From contig JALHOL010000010.1 in the NCBI GenBank assembly GCA_022843025.1, forward strand, positions 1-64,000: DNA of 64,000 nt, written 5' to 3'. The notes under the pieces were generated by a model, which was not told where the DNA came from, did not search any database, and worked only from the letters and a program-made list of their open reading frames with translations. The position numbers and the translations under genes are program-made. Positions 7,338 to 15,125 of this stretch are shown in pieces; the stretch's first letter is position 1, and every line of letters begins with the position of its first letter. Origin of the DNA: Paracoccaceae bacterium (lineage in GTDB: Bacteria > Pseudomonadota > Alphaproteobacteria > Rhodobacterales > Rhodobacteraceae).

Positions 7338-9020
7338 TCAGCTTTCCAGCGCCTCGCCCAGAACCGAAGACAGGCGGCGTGCATCCGCGCGCGGCAGGGC
7401 GAGGTAGGGCGCATCCATCAGCTGTGCCAAGGTCCGCAGCGAAGGTTGCGGCCGGTTGGCCACGTCGATCACCAACGCGGGCGTGCCCGAGGCGCGGATC
7501 TGGCGGGCAAGGCGAAACGCCTCATCCTCGGCGCGGGGGCGGTCGGGGGTGCCATCCAGCGCGATATTGCCCCGCCCGTCCGTCAGCAAGGCGATGGTGG
7601 GGGTCAACCCCCGCGCACGCGCCTGCGCCGCCGTGGCCAGCGCCAGTTGCAGGCCCGAGGCAAGCGGTGTGCCCCCACCCCCCGGCAGGCCCGCCAACCG
7701 CCGCTTGGTCTGCACCAGCGACCGGGTGGGGGGCAGGATCAACTCGGCATGAAAGCCTTTGAAGGTCAGCAGCGAAACATGGTCGCGCCGCGCATAAGCC
7801 TGCGCGAGCAGCAGCTCGATCGCGCCCTTCGCCTCGGCCAGTCGGGCGAAGGCGGCGGAACCAGAGGCATCGACGGCAAAGATCAGAACCCGGTCCGATG
7901 TTTCGCGGAACCGTTTCAGCCGGATATCGGCGGCGCGCACAAGCAATACGGCGTCGGGGCGCGCGGTCTGGGCGCGGCGCAGGGGTTGCCATGGGGCAGC
8001 GGCGCGCAGCGTGGCCACAAGGTCGATCCGTGCGCCGGGGCCAAGGCGACCGGGGCGCGAGGGTAGGGGCCGACCGCGGCGGTTGCCGCCGCGTTCCGCG
8101 CCCGATCCGCTGGCAGATTTCGCGGCGCGGCTGGCGCGGCCCTTTGCCAGCGCCTCCAGCAGATCACGGGGCAGGGCGGCCAGCGCCGCCGCGACCAGCA
8201 ATTCATCCGGTATCCCCTGTGGCTGATCCTCAGCCTCGTGTTCGCCCATGTCGGGGCTATCCTCCGGCGGGGGCGGGTCTGCTTCGGGCGGTGGGGCGCT
8301 TTCCGTCACCGGCGCGGCGCGATGGCCATAGACCAGCGCGGCAGCAGCGGTCAGGTCATCATCAGTCACGGCCTCACGCCCTGCCCAAGCCGCATGGGCC
8401 CGGGCACAGGCGGCGGCCAGCAGCGGCGCACGAAGCGAGCCGATACCCAGTTCGGCGGCGGCCCGCGTCAGGGCATCCAGCGCGTCCGCAGTCAGGGTCA
8501 GCGTCGCAAGGCGGGCGCTGGCAGCGGCAAGTGACGCCGGATCAAGCGCCAATGGCCCGGTCTGTGACAGTGGCATGTCGCTCAGGTCAAGGAACAGTCC
8601 CACCCTGTCTGTCAGGGCAGAGGGCAGGCCTTCATCCGGTTCTGCCGCCTCATCCAGCGCGATCAGGCTGTGATGGCTGGTATCCAACGCATGGGCCAGC
8701 CGTGCCGCAAGGCCGGGCGGGCAGCGTTCGGCCATGGTCAGGATCAGCGCGGATGGCGTGGCCAGCAGCCCCGCCGTCATCACTGGCTGGCCGGTGGCCA
8801 GCGTGGCGGTCAGATCCAGCCCTCCGAACAGAACGTCATCCGCGATGGTCGGGTGCAACCGGCGCTGCGGCAGGGGTAGGGCGGCAAGCCCCGCCGTCAC
8901 CAGATCACGCACCGGGCCCGCGCGGGCGCGCAGCCACAGCCCCCTTAACCCCGCCGGATCAATGGCAAGACAGGCGAGCGCGGCTTGAACCCGGCCCCAG
9001 GGATCATCAAGCTGGGTCAG
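7338..9020 (-). CDS. bchD: Magnesium chelatase subunit D (probable CTG start)
   Basis: BchD pairs with BchI in the AAA+ complex that drives Mg insertion into protoporphyrin IX with BchH. An N-terminal AAA-like part is followed by a proline/acid linker (PPPEADPPPPEDSPDMGEH) and a C-terminal integrin-I/von Willebrand A domain whose MIDAS motif is FAVDASGSAAF. The family N-terminus is readable only if translation starts at CTG 9020: LTQLDDPWGRVQAALACL leads in frame to the GTG at 8912. That CTG overlaps the bchI stop as CTGA, where relatives would have ATGA. The CTG start gives 560 residues, the usual BchD size; GTG 8912 would lose 36 residues. Confidence 0.92.
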   Translation of the reverse strand: MTQLDDPWGRVQAALACLAIDPAGLRGLWLRARAGPVRDLVTAGLAALPLPQRRLHPTIADDVLFGGLDLTATLATGQPVMTAGLLATPSALILTMAERCPPGLAARLAHALDTSHHSLIALDEAAEPDEGLPSALTDRVGLFLDLSDMPLSQTGPLALDPASLAAASARLATLTLTADALDALTRAAAELGIGSLRAPLLAAACARAHAAWAGREAVTDDDLTAAAALVYGHRAAPVTESAPPPEADPPPPEDSPDMGEHEAEDQPQGIPDELLVAAALAALPRDLLEALAKGRASRAAKSASGSGAERGGNRRGRPLPSRPGRLGPGARIDLVATLRAAAPWQPLRRAQTARPDAVLLVRAADIRLKRFRETSDRVLIFAVDASGSAAFARLAEAKGAIELLLAQAYARRDHVSLLTFKGFHAELILPPTRSLVQTKRRLAGLPGGGGTPLASGLQLALATAAQARARGLTPTIALLTDGRGNIALDGTPDRPRAEDEAFRLARQIRASGTPALVIDVANRPQPSLRTLAQLMDAPYLALPRADARRLSSVLGEALES

Positions 9021-10021
9021 GGCAGAACCTCGGCCACAGCGCGGATGACGCGGCTGGTCGATCCGGCCTCATCCAGCGGGTCACGCCGCAGGCGGTGCGA
9101 AAGGCACATCGGCGCCACGGCCTTGAGGTGGATGCGACCCACGGCCTCATCCCCTTCAAAAGCCGCAAGCGCGCGGGCCGCACGCAGCAGCGTCAGTTCA
9201 CCGCGCAATCCGTCCGATCCGATGGCGATGCACAATTCGGCGCAGTCATGCAGCACGGTGTTCGGCGTCTTCATCTGCGGCAGGGCCGCACGTGCCAGCA
9301 GGATGCGGTCGCGCAGCAGCGCGTCCTGCATCCGCCACATCTCCATGAAAGCGCCATAGTTGGATTCGTATCCGTCACGCCTGCGGATCACCTCTACCCG
9401 CGTTTCCACATCGCGGGGCGATGTCACCTCGACCGACAGGCCGAATCGATCCAGAAGCTGCGGGCGCAGTTCCCCTTCTTCCGGGTTGCCCGAGCCGACC
9501 AGCACGAAGCGCGCCGGATGCCGGATCGACAGGCCTTCGCGTTCCACCACGTTTTCGCCCGATTGGGCGACGTCCAAGAGCAGATCGACGATATGATCTT
9601 CCAGAAGGTTGACCTCGTCGATGTAAAGGTAGCCGCGATTGGCGCGCGCAAGCAGGCCAGGTTCAAACGCCTTTTCCCCGCGCGTCAACGCACGCTCGAT
9701 ATCCAGCGCGCCAACGACACGATCCTCGGTCACGCCCAGCGGCAGATCGACCACGGGCGTGGGTTTGCGGATCATCCGCCCTGTCACCCCTTCGGCCCAA
9801 TCGGGCACCTGTTCCGGCGTGGCGGCGTTGACAGGGCAACCCTCGACCGCGTCGATTTCAGGGAGCAGTGCAGCCAGCGCGCGCACCGCGGTGGATTTGC
9901 CGGTGCCCCGGTCGCCAAAGACAAGGACGCCGCCAATGCCGGGATCGACCGCCGTCAGGATCATGGCCTGCTTCATGGCCTCTTGGCCGACGATGGCAGA
10001 GAAGGGGAAAGGGTGTTTCAT
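9017..10021 (-). CDS. bchI: Magnesium chelatase ATPase subunit I
   Basis: BchI is the AAA+ ATPase of Mg chelatase, 334 residues. Walker A is GDRGTGKST near residue 37 and Walker B is GYLYIDEVNLLEDH, followed by the sensor region FVLVGSGNPEEGELRPQLLDRFG with its arginine finger. It lies in an operon behind crtA. Its ATG overlaps the stop of a 33-codon ORF (ATGA), and its own stop overlaps the probable CTG start of bchD. Confidence 0.95.
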   Translation of the reverse strand: MKHPFPFSAIVGQEAMKQAMILTAVDPGIGGVLVFGDRGTGKSTAVRALAALLPEIDAVEGCPVNAATPEQVPDWAEGVTGRMIRKPTPVVDLPLGVTEDRVVGALDIERALTRGEKAFEPGLLARANRGYLYIDEVNLLEDHIVDLLLDVAQSGENVVEREGLSIRHPARFVLVGSGNPEEGELRPQLLDRFGLSVEVTSPRDVETRVEVIRRRDGYESNYGAFMEMWRMQDALLRDRILLARAALPQMKTPNTVLHDCAELCIAIGSDGLRGELTLLRAARALAAFEGDEAVGRIHLKAVAPMCLSHRLRRDPLDEAGSTSRVIRAVAEVLP

Positions 10022-10119
10022 GCGGTCACCGTAAGAGTGCGGATTTTCTGCGAGAATTCAGTCCGATCCTTCGCAGAAGGATCGTTCACAGGAACTTTCG
10101 CAGAAAATTCCTGTCTCAT
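10018..10119 (-). CDS. 33-codon ORF linking crtA and bchI
   Basis: The ATG overlaps the crtA stop as ATGA and the TGA overlaps the bchI start as ATGA, so a ribosome could pass from crtA to bchI without a gap. The peptide begins MRQEFSAKVPV and ends IRTLTVTA. It contains three related segments (EFSAK, DPSAKD, EFSQK) because the DNA beneath is an array of hairpins with the core TTCTGCGAA. It may be a true coupling peptide, or an accident of a repeat array that lacks stop codons. I know no described product. Confidence 0.3.
   Translation of the reverse strand: MRQEFSAKVPVNDPSAKDRTEFSQKIRTLTVTA
10042..10114. repeat. Array of three hairpins with a shared core between crtA and bchI
   Basis: 10064-10084 has an 8-bp perfect stem (CGATCCTT / AAGGATCG) and 10088-10114 an 11-bp stem with one mismatch (ACAGGAACTTT / AAAATTCCTGT). 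Both close a CGCAG loop. A weaker relative is at 10042-10059. The stems differ in sequence while the loop stays the same. Related hairpins occur at 28974-29028. Such elements could set segmental RNA stability between crtA and bchI. Confidence 0.6.
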
Positions 10120-10868
10120 GCGGCCTCCGCCCGGTGCAAGGCCGCCAGCGGGTCAGTGCCGTTCCAGCTGCCGACACTGCCCAGCAGGTGAAAACGGGCA
10201 TAAAGCTCTTCGTTGAACCAGTTGCCCTCGCGCACGGCGCGGATGGCGCGGCCATGCGGGCCATCACCACGGGCAAAGGCCGCCATGCTGGCGGTATCGG
10301 GCCAGATCGAGAAGGTCACCTGATGCAGCAGGGGCAGTTCGCCGATGCCGATCTTGAAGGCGACATTCGGGTCGCTGCCGATCATGGCGGAAATCGACGG
10401 CACACGATCCCAAAAGCGCAGGGCCTTGGCCGGCCGCACCGTGGCGCGGGTCAGCGCGGCAAGCGGGCCTGTCGAATCGGTGGCGTTTGTATCCGGCATG
10501 AACGGGTTCTCGCCGGCCCAGCGGCCACGCGCCGATAAGGGGTTCAGAAACACCGTCCAGCTTTCATCGGCGCGGGATCGCCAGCGTTGCCAGACTGGGC
10601 TGTCGCGCGTGGCGCTGCGCGCCGTCGCCTCATCCGGCCATACGGCAAGGATGGCCCAGACGCCCCAGTTGGGCCGGGGAGTGAACCCTTCACCCGTGCC
10701 GGAACCGCAGAGTTTCCAGAACTTCGCCCGCGTTTCCCGCCGAAGCGACAGCCGTGCAGCCCCCATCTGGCCAATCACCCACAGGCGTGACCCGATCCCG
10801 TCAAACCGGAAAAGGCTGAGGCTGGTAACGGAAATGGCGCGAACCTCCGGCGCAGAGAGTGTAAACAT
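10116..10868 (-). CDS. crtA: Spheroidene monooxygenase
   Basis: CrtA adds the keto group to spheroidene under oxygen, giving spheroidenone. The 250-residue protein has the family blocks FWKLCGSGTGEGFTPRPNW and DPNVAFKIGIGELPLLHQVT. The only reasonable start is the ATG at 10868; the AISVTSLSLFRF core follows 10 residues later. A perfect PpsR operator (10860-10877) lies across this start codon. crtA heads the crtA-bchI-bchD-bchO operon and is divergent from crtI. Confidence 0.92.
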   Translation of the reverse strand: MFTLSAPEVRAISVTSLSLFRFDGIGSRLWVIGQMGAARLSLRRETRAKFWKLCGSGTGEGFTPRPNWGVWAILAVWPDEATARSATRDSPVWQRWRSRADESWTVFLNPLSARGRWAGENPFMPDTNATDSTGPLAALTRATVRPAKALRFWDRVPSISAMIGSDPNVAFKIGIGELPLLHQVTFSIWPDTASMAAFARGDGPHGRAIRAVREGNWFNEELYARFHLLGSVGSWNGTDPLAALHRAEAA

Positions 10869-10877
10869 ACTCTGACA
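10860..10877. promoter_or_regulatory. PpsR/CrtJ operator across the crtA start codon
   Basis: TGTAAACATACTCTGACA is a perfect TGT-N12-ACA site. On the crtA strand it reads TGTCAGAGTATGTTTACA, with the crtA ATG inside. It pairs with the site at 10935; the two starts are 75 bases apart. Confidence 0.75.
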
Positions 10878-10934
10878 GTATCTGCGGAAGAGGGAAAGAA
10901 AAAACGCTGATTTATGCGCGGCTCACAGAGATAT

Positions 10935-10952
10935 TGTAAATTAAACTAGACA
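10935..10952. promoter_or_regulatory. PpsR/CrtJ operator upstream of crtI
   Basis: TGTAAATTAAACTAGACA is a perfect TGT-N12-ACA palindrome in an A/T-rich stretch. It ends 16 bases before the crtI ATG. No good ribosome binding site separates it from the start codon. Confidence 0.8.
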
Positions 10953-10968
10953 CTCTATCATCCCTCCC

Positions 10969-12543
10969 ATGAAGCACACACCGCCACCCCGCCCTGTCCC
11001 GGACCTGCCTGACTCAAACCATGCCATTGTCATTGGTGCCGGGTTGGGGGGGCTGGCTTCGGCCATGCGGTTGGGTGCCAAAGGCTGGCGCGTGACAGTG
11101 ATCGACCGGCTCGATCGCGTGGGCGGGCGCGGATCGTCGATCACCCAGGGCGGCCACCGCTTTGACCTCGGTCCCACCATCGTGACCGTGCCGCAAGGGT
11201 TGCGCGACCTCTGGGCTGTCTGCGGGCGCGATTTTGACCGGGATGTTCGGCTTGTGCCGATGGACCCCTTCTATGAAATCCGCTGGGAAGACGGTTCAAC
11301 CTTCACCATGCGCCAGGACGAGGCCGCAATGAAGGCCGAGGTCGCGCGCCTCTCTCCGAGCGACCTGAAGGGGTATCAGAAGTTCCTGAACGACAGCGAA
11401 AAACGCTATTGGTTCGGGTTCGAAGACCTCGGCCGCCGCCCGATGAACAAGCTGATGGATCTCATCAAGGTGCTGCCGACATTCGTGCGCATGCGGGCGG
11501 ACCGGTCGGTCTATGCCCATGCGGCGGGGCGCGTCTCTGATCCGCGCCTGCGCTTTGCGCTGTCCTTCCATCCGCTGTTTATCGGCGGCGATCCGTTCAA
11601 CGTGACGTCCATGTATATCCTTGTCAGTCACCTCGAAAAAGCCTTTGGCGTGCATTACGCCATGGGCGGCGTGCAGGCGATTGCCGAAGCCATGGCGCAG
11701 GTCGTCGCCGCGCAGGGCGGCGAGGTCGTCTCGCAGACCGAGGTTGATGAGATCGTCGTCGAAGATGGTCGCGCCGCAGGTGTGCGGCTTGTATCGGGCG
11801 AGGTGATCCGCGCAGGGCTGGTCGTGTCCAACGCCGATGCGGGGCATACCTATACCCGGCTTTTGCGCAACCTGCCGCGCAAGCGCTGGACCGATGCGAA
11901 ACTGAAACGCTCGCGCTGGTCGATGGGCCTTTATGTCTGGTATTTCGGCACCAAAGGCACGCGCGACATATGGCGCGACGTGGGCCACCATTCCATCGTC
12001 GTGGGGCCGCGCTATCGCGACCATATCAAGGACATCTTCATTCGCGGCAAGCTCGCCGATGACATGAGCCTTTACGTCCACCGCCCCAGCGTGACCGATC
12101 CCACCTGCGCGCCCGCGGGCGACGATACCTTCTACGTCCTATCGCCCGTGCCGCATCTGGGCTTTTCCAACGGGGTCAACTGGGCCGAGGAAGAACCGCT
12201 CTACCGCGCCAAAATGGCGAAAATGCTGGAAGATCGGCTGATCCCCGGTTTCCGGGACCGGATCACCGAAGAAATCACCTTCACGCCTGAAACCTTTCGC
12301 GACCGGTATCTGTCCCCGCTCGGCGCCGGTTTCTCGATCGAGCCGCGCATCCTGCAATCGGCGTGGTTCCGGCCGCATAACATATCCGAAGAACTGCCGG
12401 GCCTCTATCTGGCGGGCGCAGGCACCCATCCGGGGGCAGGGCTGCCGGGGGTGGTCGGCACGGCCGAGGTGCTGGGCAAGCTTGTCCCCGATGCCCCGCG
12501 GCGCCTGGCCGAGATCCGCGAGCTGAGGATGGCCGCCGAATGA
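10969..12543 (+). CDS. crtI: Phytoene desaturase
   Basis: CrtI desaturates phytoene to neurosporene in Rhodobacter-type bacteria. It is an FAD-binding protein of 524 residues with the Rossmann motif IVIGAGLGGLASAMRLGAKG near residue 22, the block DLGPTIVTVPQGL, and the C-terminal carotenoid-desaturase signature GLYLAGAGTHPGAGLPGV. It starts at ATG 10969, just after a PpsR site, and overlaps crtB by four bases. Confidence 0.95.
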   Translation: MKHTPPPRPVPDLPDSNHAIVIGAGLGGLASAMRLGAKGWRVTVIDRLDRVGGRGSSITQGGHRFDLGPTIVTVPQGLRDLWAVCGRDFDRDVRLVPMDPFYEIRWEDGSTFTMRQDEAAMKAEVARLSPSDLKGYQKFLNDSEKRYWFGFEDLGRRPMNKLMDLIKVLPTFVRMRADRSVYAHAAGRVSDPRLRFALSFHPLFIGGDPFNVTSMYILVSHLEKAFGVHYAMGGVQAIAEAMAQVVAAQGGEVVSQTEVDEIVVEDGRAAGVRLVSGEVIRAGLVVSNADAGHTYTRLLRNLPRKRWTDAKLKRSRWSMGLYVWYFGTKGTRDIWRDVGHHSIVVGPRYRDHIKDIFIRGKLADDMSLYVHRPSVTDPTCAPAGDDTFYVLSPVPHLGFSNGVNWAEEEPLYRAKMAKMLEDRLIPGFRDRITEEITFTPETFRDRYLSPLGAGFSIEPRILQSAWFRPHNISEELPGLYLAGAGTHPGAGLPGVVGTAEVLGKLVPDAPRRLAEIRELRMAAE

Positions 12544-13544
12544 TCGACCCACGCGACATGGACCACTGCCGCGAGGTGATCCGTACCGGATCGCTGTCCT
12601 TCCACGCAGCGTCGCGCCTGTTGCCCACACGGGTGCGCGATCCGGCGCTGGCGCTTTATGCCTTTTGCCGCATGTCCGATGATGCGGTGGATGAAGGCGG
12701 TGACAAGGCCGCCGCTGTTCTGTCGTTGCGCGACAGGCTGGACATGGTCTATCGCGGCACGCCCGCGAACCAGCCCGCCGACCGGGCCTTTGCCGGCGTG
12801 GTCGAGGCGTTCGACATGCCCCGCGCCTTGCCCGAGGCGCTGCTGGAAGGTTTTGCCTGGGATGCGACCGAACGGCGCTATGCCGATCTGTCCGGCGTGC
12901 TGGACTACTCCGCCCGCGTTGCGGCGGCGGTGGGCGCGATGATGTGCGTACTGATGCGGGTGCGCGATGGCGATGCGTTGGCGCGGGCCTGCGATCTGGG
13001 CCTTGCGATGCAATTGACGAACATCGCCCGCGATGTTGGCGAAGATGCCCGCGCAGGACGGCTTTATCTGCCCACGGCTTGGCTTTCTGACGAAGGCATT
13101 GATCCCGATGCCTTTTTGCGTAACCCGCGCGCCTATCCTGGCGTCGCGCGCGCCACCCTGCGCCTGCTGGATGCGGCGGATCGGCTCTATCGCCGGGCCG
13201 AGGCCGGGGTGCCCTCCCTGCCACTGGCCTGTCGCCCCGGCATCTACGCCGCGCGGCTGATCTATGACGGGATCGGCGGCAATCTGCGCCGCGTGCGCGG
13301 CGACAGCGTCACGACGCGGGCACGGACGGGCCGGGGTCAAAAGCTGGCCTGTCTGGTGGCAGCGACGGCGCGGGCGGCGGTGTCGACGGTGAAGCCGGGG
13401 CCTGCAGTGCTGCACGCCGCCCCCGCGCCGGAGGTGGCTTTTCTGGTGCAGGCCGCCACACGCGGCGCGACCCGGCCCGCGCGCAGTGACACGCTCTTGT
13501 CCGTGCTGGCCCAGCTCGAGGCGCGCGACCGCGGCATGGCCTGA
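12540..13544 (+). CDS. crtB: Phytoene synthase
   Basis: CrtB condenses two geranylgeranyl diphosphates to phytoene, the first step specific to carotenoids. The 334-residue protein has both aspartate-rich motifs of the squalene/phytoene synthase family: the first around ALYAFCRMSDDAVDEGGD and the second in LAMQLTNIARDVGEDARAGR. Its ATG overlaps the crtI stop. tspO follows 107 bases later on the same strand. Confidence 0.95.
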   Translation: MIDPRDMDHCREVIRTGSLSFHAASRLLPTRVRDPALALYAFCRMSDDAVDEGGDKAAAVLSLRDRLDMVYRGTPANQPADRAFAGVVEAFDMPRALPEALLEGFAWDATERRYADLSGVLDYSARVAAAVGAMMCVLMRVRDGDALARACDLGLAMQLTNIARDVGEDARAGRLYLPTAWLSDEGIDPDAFLRNPRAYPGVARATLRLLDAADRLYRRAEAGVPSLPLACRPGIYAARLIYDGIGGNLRRVRGDSVTTRARTGRGQKLACLVAATARAAVSTVKPGPAVLHAAPAPEVAFLVQAATRGATRPARSDTLLSVLAQLEARDRGMA

Positions 13545-13651
13545 TGGCCAAGCCCCTGTAAAGCCGGGAATTTCACCTCTGTCCGTTTCCGCTTGGACGC
13601 AAGGCCCAGACGGGCTACATCGCTGTGTCTGGTGAAACCGGGAGCGATGTC

Positions 13652-14113
13652 ATGGAATTCTTCACCCTGTTTCTGACCTATCTCGCTGCCTGCGGGGCGG
13701 CGGCGGCCACGGGGGCGCTGTTTCAGCCCGGCGACTGGTATCGCAGCCTGAACAAACCGCGCTGGACCCCGCCGGATTGGCTGTTTCCGGTGGCCTGGAC
13801 GGTGCTTTATCTGTGCATGTCCACTGCGGCGGCGCGGGTCGCGATGATCGACGGCACAGGGCAGGCGCTGGCGCTGTGGTCGGTGCAGATTGCCCTTAAC
13901 GCCTTGTGGACGCCCGTCTTTTTCGGCCTTCGCAGGCTCGGCGCGGGGCTGGTGATCATCTTCCTGCTCTGGCTGGCCGTGGCCGCCACGATGCTGGCCT
14001 TCTGGCAGGTGGACTGGATCGCCGGGCTGTTGTTCGCGCCCTACCTGCTTTGGGTGTCGATTGCCGGGGCGTTGAACCGGTCGGTCTGGGTGCGCAATCC
14101 GGTGACGGCGTAA
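13652..14113 (+). CDS. tspO: TspO/MBR family tryptophan-rich sensory protein
   Basis: TspO is an outer-membrane-associated five-helix protein that binds tetrapyrroles and, in Rhodobacter sphaeroides, dampens photosynthesis gene expression under oxygen. The tryptophan-rich signature is clear (PGDWYRSLNKPRWTPPDW, ALWTPVFFGLRR). The ATG at 13652 has GGGAG 7 bases upstream and gives 153 residues; an in-frame GTG at 13625 is less likely. It lies after crtB, as in Rhodobacter, and converges on crtC. Confidence 0.92.
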   Translation: MEFFTLFLTYLAACGAAAATGALFQPGDWYRSLNKPRWTPPDWLFPVAWTVLYLCMSTAAARVAMIDGTGQALALWSVQIALNALWTPVFFGLRRLGAGLVIIFLLWLAVAATMLAFWQVDWIAGLLFAPYLLWVSIAGALNRSVWVRNPVTA

Positions 14114-14251
14114 GGTTCAAAGTGACGGAAATCGCCGGAGCATGCCGAAACGGGCTGTGCAGCGCGCGATGCAGACGCCTGTGCAGCAATCCGTATGCAC
14201 GGAGCGAACGGTCCAAGGTCGCCGCGCGCAACGACATACGGAAACGCCAGA

Positions 14252-14295
14252 CAAAATTCTTCGAAGAATTTTGCAAATTCCTTCCAAGGAATTTG
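14252..14295. terminator. Two adjacent perfect palindromes between tspO and crtC
   Basis: The first palindrome (14252-14273) has 11-base arms, CAAAATTCTTC and its complement. The second (14274-14295) has 10-base arms, CAAATTCCTT and AAGGAATTTG, around CC. They abut with no spacer and lie 2 bases from the crtC stop, at the junction of convergent genes. They fit a bidirectional transcript end or RNA-stability element. The related stems suggest duplication and drift. Confidence 0.65.
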
Positions 14296-14297
14296 GG

Positions 14298-15125
14298 TCA
14301 GAAGCTCCACCCGCTGCGCCGTGGCACGCGCACGGCCAGCATCGGTTTCAGCAGCGGAGACCGGAACCGGGTCAGATCCAGCGCCTCATGCACGCCTTGC
14401 GTCACCTCACCCTCCAGCCGGGTTTCCACCACGCTACGGCTGTAGAAGGGCGCATCCAGCATCGACATCACCTCGCGCGGGGTGGTGCCCACATCGGCGC
14501 GGGTTTCGCGGCGGACCTGCCAGCGCGACCGGGCAAAGGCCGTGCGGGGCGGCGGGGCCACTTCGCGCGCCTCGCCGCCTGCAGTAACCTCCAGCCCGAA
14601 ATCAAGGCGCGATCCGTCGCGGCGGATCGCGTCATAGATGCACAGCGCCCGGTCCTGCATCGGGAACCGGCCCCAGGTCCAGAAATCGAAATCCGCCTCC
14701 AGCGCAGCGGTGCCGAAGTTTGCGTCGAAGTAGCCGTGGCCTTCCCAGACATGGCCCTGCGTCAGGTTCACCGAGATATGGGCCAGCGGCGCAAACGGGC
14801 GCCAGACATGGCGCGGATGCAGCGCTAGTTCCACCCCGGTCAGCGCGCTGGGCGTCAGCACGATCCGGCCCTTCACCGCGCTGATGAGGGGCGGGGATGA
14901 CACCTCGTCCACATCAATCACCAATTCCCGCCCTGTCCAGTGCATCCGGCTGGGGCCAAGCGTCAGGGTATCCGCGCTTTGGCGCAGGGCGCTGCGGCCC
15001 CGGTCCGTCATGGTAAAGCGCCCGCCCGGGCCATAGGTGGCGACATTCAGGCAGACATGGTTCTGCGGCTCGCGCCGCCCGGACCAGGCATACCAAGGCG
15101 AAAACACCGATCCGATGAACCCTAT
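14298..15125 (-). CDS. crtC: Carotenoid 1,2-hydratase (start codon unclear)
   Basis: CrtC hydrates the end of neurosporene on the way to spheroidene. Family sequence includes FIGSVFSPWYAWSGR, NHVCLNVATYGPGGRFTMT, GHGYFDANFGTAALEADFDF and a C-terminal PMLAVRVPRRSGW. Homologous residues continue upstream of the crtD stop (VGPDGYAWWYLDGVSDDGR). Yet no ATG, GTG or TTG lies in frame near there: the place where relatives start reads GTC ATA GGG, overlapping the crtD TAG. The first standard starts are GTG at 15107, inside a conserved block, or ATG at 15503, 380 bases into crtD. The 5' coordinate given marks the ATA codon and is provisional. Confidence 0.85.
   Translation of the reverse strand: MGFIGSVFSPWYAWSGRREPQNHVCLNVATYGPGGRFTMTDRGRSALRQSADTLTLGPSRMHWTGRELVIDVDEVSSPPLISAVKGRIVLTPSALTGVELALHPRHVWRPFAPLAHISVNLTQGHVWEGHGYFDANFGTAALEADFDFWTWGRFPMQDRALCIYDAIRRDGSRLDFGLEVTAGGEAREVAPPPRTAFARSRWQVRRETRADVGTTPREVMSMLDAPFYSRSVVETRLEGEVTQGVHEALDLTRFRSPLLKPMLAVRVPRRSGWSF

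Noticed and set aside
7898-10216. Long open frame (772 codons) on the + strand across bchD and bchI
   Set aside because: It is antisense to two well-supported Mg-chelatase genes and its translation has no recognisable motif. High GC content leaves antisense frames open.
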